Shown here: in pieces, positions 5,182-7,183 of the stretch
Layout: each line of letters opens with the position of its first letter
Numbering within the stretch: the first letter of the stretch is position 1
Source: Candidatus Parcubacteria bacterium
GTDB lineage: Bacteria; Patescibacteriota; Minisyncoccia; Phycocordibacterales; Zambryskibacteraceae
Assembly: GCA_019661805.1 (NCBI GenBank)
Contig: JAIFWR010000037.1
Location: 1 to 7,183, forward strand
DNA: 7,183 bases
Reading direction: 5' to 3'
The notes under the pieces: generated by a model
The model's input: only the letters and a program-made list of their open reading frames with translations
What the model was told of the DNA's origin: nothing
Databases searched by the model: none
Position numbers and translations under genes: made by a program

Positions 5182-6258
5182 TTAGAGCACTTCCGGCTGA
5201 GCGAGGGACTTCCTCTGCTCGAGGTCGGCGAGGATCTCCATGATCACGATCGCCGCCGGGACCGAGATGAGGATGCCCAGGAAGCCCGCCAATTCACCGC
5301 CAACGAAGAGCGCGATGATCGAGACCATCGGGGGCGTGCCCACGACCTTCTTTACCACCATGGGGTAGAAGACGTGGCTCTCGAGCTGCTGGACGAAGAG
5401 GTAGAGCGCCGCCACGATGAGCGCGGAGGAGGCGCCGATCTCGCCGTAGGCGGTAAAGATCGCTGGGATCGCCGAGATGATGGGGCCGAAGATCGGGATG
5501 AGCTCGAAAACGCCGGTCAGGACCGCAAAGAGGAGCGCGTTCGGCACGCCGATGATCGCAAGGCCGACATAGACCATGACGGCGACGAGGAGGCCGAGGA
5601 TGAGCTGGCCCTGCATCCAGAGGCCAATCTTCGCCTGCGCGCGTCGCCAGAGGCCGAGGACGTACTTCTCCTGCGGCAGGGGCACGATCACCTTGAGAAA
5701 CTTGCCCACCCCGTCGTCCTGGACCGCGAGGTAGAAGGAGAGTACGACGATGAGGACGAAGGAGAGCACGCCGCCGAAGACGCTTGACGCGGTGGAGAAG
5801 ATACCCTGCGAGAGGAACTGGGAGAAGGCGTTGAGGTACCCCGAGATCTGCTCCATGATCACCGGCGTCTGGATGCCGCCGAAAACGTGCTGGTTCTCGA
5901 ACATCCGCGAGAGGACGCTGTCGTTGACGGCCGCGTTCGAGTAGATGGTGAGCGTCTTCACGAAGCTCCTTATCTCGTCGATGAGCGGCAGGAGGAGGAA
6001 ATAGAAGAAGACGGAAATGAAGAACCCCGCGCCGGCGTAGACGGTAATGACGGAGAGGAGCCGCGGCACGCCCCGGTGCTTGGCCCAGCGGAGGAGAGGT
6101 TCGATCGCGGTCGAGATGACGATCGCGGTCGAGATGACGAGGAGGATCCCCGAGACGCGGAAGAGGAGGTAGGTCAGGATGCCCACCAGGGCGAGTTTGG
6201 CCCAGCTCGCGAGGGTTATGGAAAGGGAGCGGTGCCCGTGCTCGTTCATGGCTCCCAT
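5182..6258 (-). CDS. AI-2E family membrane transporter-like protein
   Basis: The 358-residue protein is a polytopic inner-membrane protein of the AI-2E transporter family (PF01594 type), whose members have been linked to autoinducer-2 export or ion transport; the substrate here cannot be told. Visible family features are the N-terminal helix pair ending in A-I-E-P-L-L-R-W, a soluble-looking middle region (about 100-150), the later conserved F-E-L-I-P-I-F-G-P-I-I-S, and Q-Q-L-E-S-H-V-F-Y-P-M-V-V-K-K-V-V-G near the end. Length is normal. The first ATG (6258) is seven bases after the peptidase gene and has no ribosome binding site; the second (6249) has GGGAG just ahead but very close. Residues 41-52 are an exact tandem duplication (V-I-S-T-A-I twice). 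It sits between the M16 peptidase and metG in the same run. Confidence 0.9.
   Translation of the reverse strand: MGAMNEHGHRSLSITLASWAKLALVGILTYLLFRVSGILLVISTAIVISTAIEPLLRWAKHRGVPRLLSVITVYAGAGFFISVFFYFLLLPLIDEIRSFVKTLTIYSNAAVNDSVLSRMFENQHVFGGIQTPVIMEQISGYLNAFSQFLSQGIFSTASSVFGGVLSFVLIVVLSFYLAVQDDGVGKFLKVIVPLPQEKYVLGLWRRAQAKIGLWMQGQLILGLLVAVMVYVGLAIIGVPNALLFAVLTGVFELIPIFGPIISAIPAIFTAYGEIGASSALIVAALYLFVQQLESHVFYPMVVKKVVGTPPMVSIIALFVGGELAGFLGILISVPAAIVIMEILADLEQRKSLAQPEVL
6103..6138. repeat. Exact 18-bp tandem duplication in the AI-2E gene
   Basis: The 18-base unit GATCGCGGTCGAGATGAC occurs twice head to tail (6103-6120 and 6121-6138) with no mismatch. It is in frame and encodes two copies of V-I-S-T-A-I (residues 41-46 and 47-52) in the second half of the first hydrophobic region, just before the conserved E-P. 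Exact identity at every third codon position points to a recent slippage duplication or to a variable tract. Confidence 0.95.
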
Positions 6259-6265
6259 ACTAGCA

Positions 6266-7183
6266 CTATTTGAAGGTGAGCACCTTTTTGACCGGCTTCG
6301 CGTCTCTCACATTCCCGATGATGGCGAGGTTCAGCTTCTCGTCCTTGAAAAGGTCTTTGGCGATCTCCATGACGTCCGAGGCCTTAACCTTTCTGATTGC
6401 CGCTTCGAGCTCCTTGGGCTTGCGCAAAGATCCGTGGACGATCTCCTCGTTGAGGTAGAAGCCGGCCAGCGCCTCGGTCGTCTCGAGCCCCATGTACATG
6501 TGGCTCACGAGGTAGTCCTTGACCTTCTGAAGCTCCTTGTCCTGGACCTCCTCCGTCGTGAGGCGCTTGCATTCGTCGATAAGGGCTTGGGTCACTTCGG
6601 CGGCGCGCTTGGCCTCGACGCCCGTCCAGACTGCCGCGTAGCCGTGGTCGGACTGGAAATCGACGCCCGAGTGGACGTAGTAGCAGGCCCCCATCTGCTC
6701 CCGGAGCCTTTGGAAGAGGCGCGAGGACATGCCGGCGCCGAGGAGGCCCATGAGCACGGTCAGTGCCGGAGCTCTCTTGTCCTTGGCGCCGTAGGCCCGT
6801 AGTGCCATGACCATGTGGGTTTGGTCGCTCTTCTTCCTCTCTATGGCGAGGCCGGGCGCCTTCTGCCTCTCTTTGATCGCCTCCTTGCCGCGCTTCCTCA
6901 CTTCCGGAAGCGCACCGAAGATCCTCTTCACCTCGTCCATGACCGCCTTCTCGGTGACGTCGCCCGCGACGACGACCAAGGTCTTCGACGCCACATAGTG
7001 CTTCCGGTGATAGCCGAGGAAGTCCTGGCGGGAGAATTTCTTGATATTTCGCGCCGGACCGAGGATCGAGCGCCCCGCCGGCGTATTGCCGTACAGGAGC
7101 TGCCCGAGAACCTCCCAGACATGGGACTTCGGCAGATCCTGATACATATTGATTTCCTGGATAATCACGCCCTTCTCCTTCTC
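6266..7183 (-). CDS. M16 family zinc peptidase (insulinase-like), N-terminus outside window
   Basis: M16 peptidases are clam-shell zinc metalloproteases that degrade peptides. The frame is open to the right edge, where E-K-E-K-G precedes V-I-I-Q-E-I-N-M-Y-Q-D; an apparent GTG start at 7168 is internal. The inverted zinc motif H-x-x-E-H would lie upstream, beyond the window, so catalytic competence cannot be judged. The Glu in V-I-I-Q-E-I-N-M is a candidate for the distal zinc ligand. About 305 residues are present: the end of the first domain (Y-G-N-T-P-A-G-R-S-I-L-G, then a V-V-V-A-G-D-V strand) and the second M16 domain with L-L-G-A-G-M-S-S-R-L-F-Q-R-L-R and G-A-C-Y-Y-V-H-S. The C-terminus is complete (stop 6266-6268). 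A single two-domain chain of about 400-430 residues is expected. It is the first visible gene of the run, seven bases before the AI-2E gene. Confidence 0.93.
   Translation of the reverse strand, partial: EKEKGVIIQEINMYQDLPKSHVWEVLGQLLYGNTPAGRSILGPARNIKKFSRQDFLGYHRKHYVASKTLVVVAGDVTEKAVMDEVKRIFGALPEVRKRGKEAIKERQKAPGLAIERKKSDQTHMVMALRAYGAKDKRAPALTVLMGLLGAGMSSRLFQRLREQMGACYYVHSGVDFQSDHGYAAVWTGVEAKRAAEVTQALIDECKRLTTEEVQDKELQKVKDYLVSHMYMGLETTEALAGFYLNEEIVHGSLRKPKELEAAIRKVKASDVMEIAKDLFKDEKLNLAIIGNVRDAKPVKKVLTFK

Noticed and set aside
5374..5787. Plus-strand acidic ORF of 137 codons opposite the AI-2E gene
   Set aside because: The run of Asp/Glu/Arg is the antisense of hydrophobic codons; there is no start signal or conserved motif.

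Overview
This 7.2-kb window is ordinary bacterial housekeeping DNA. It carries the 3' part of recA, a broken copy of efp (elongation factor P), two small genes for predicted membrane proteins, and a long leftward run of closely packed genes. That run reads, in transcription order, M16 peptidase (cut by the right edge), AI-2E family membrane protein, metG, tatD, rpsF, ssb and rpsR. The EF-P loop sequence (R-K-Q-Q-R-K-P), the short cysteine-free S18, the minimal MetRS and the near absence of intergenic space suggest a Patescibacteria/CPR genome, probably a Parcubacteria-type lineage of fairly high GC. This placement is an inference from remembered protein style, not from a search.

Left part (1-1635): recA reads rightward and ends at a compact hairpin (827-842) with T-rich flanks on both sides, so it should work as a terminator in both directions. 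Facing it on the minus strand is a 51-residue, two-helix membrane protein gene (859-1014), below the length at which ORF callers usually report. It has a near-perfect sigma70-type promoter (TTGACA, 17 bp, TATGAT) and a good ribosome binding site, so it looks like a real single-gene transcription unit. Divergent from it is efp. Both ends of efp are intact, but the reading frame breaks at about 1204, where about 25 bases (8 codons plus 1 base) are missing relative to the family.

Middle (1574-1914): a minus-strand 89-residue hydrophobic ORF overlaps the 3' end of efp tail to tail. A TATAAT box lies so close to its ATG that the message may be leaderless. Between it and rpsR is a three-armed repeat: one arm can pair with either of two near-identical partners, and one of the two resulting hairpins contains the rpsR stop codon.

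Right part (1901-7183): seven genes on the minus strand are separated by 2-8 bases or overlap, consistent with one operon. Translation (metG, rpsF, rpsR), replication and repair (ssb, tatD) and envelope or protein turnover (AI-2E protein, M16 peptidase) are mixed. The 3' 40% of metG is strikingly AT-rich (about 34% GC over 3781-4140) compared with its 5' half and its neighbours. No CRISPR array, tRNA, rRNA or insertion sequence was seen, and no undescribed defence or mobile system is evident. The most useful leads are the small promoter-driven membrane gene, the efp lesion, the three-arm repeat and the mosaic metG.
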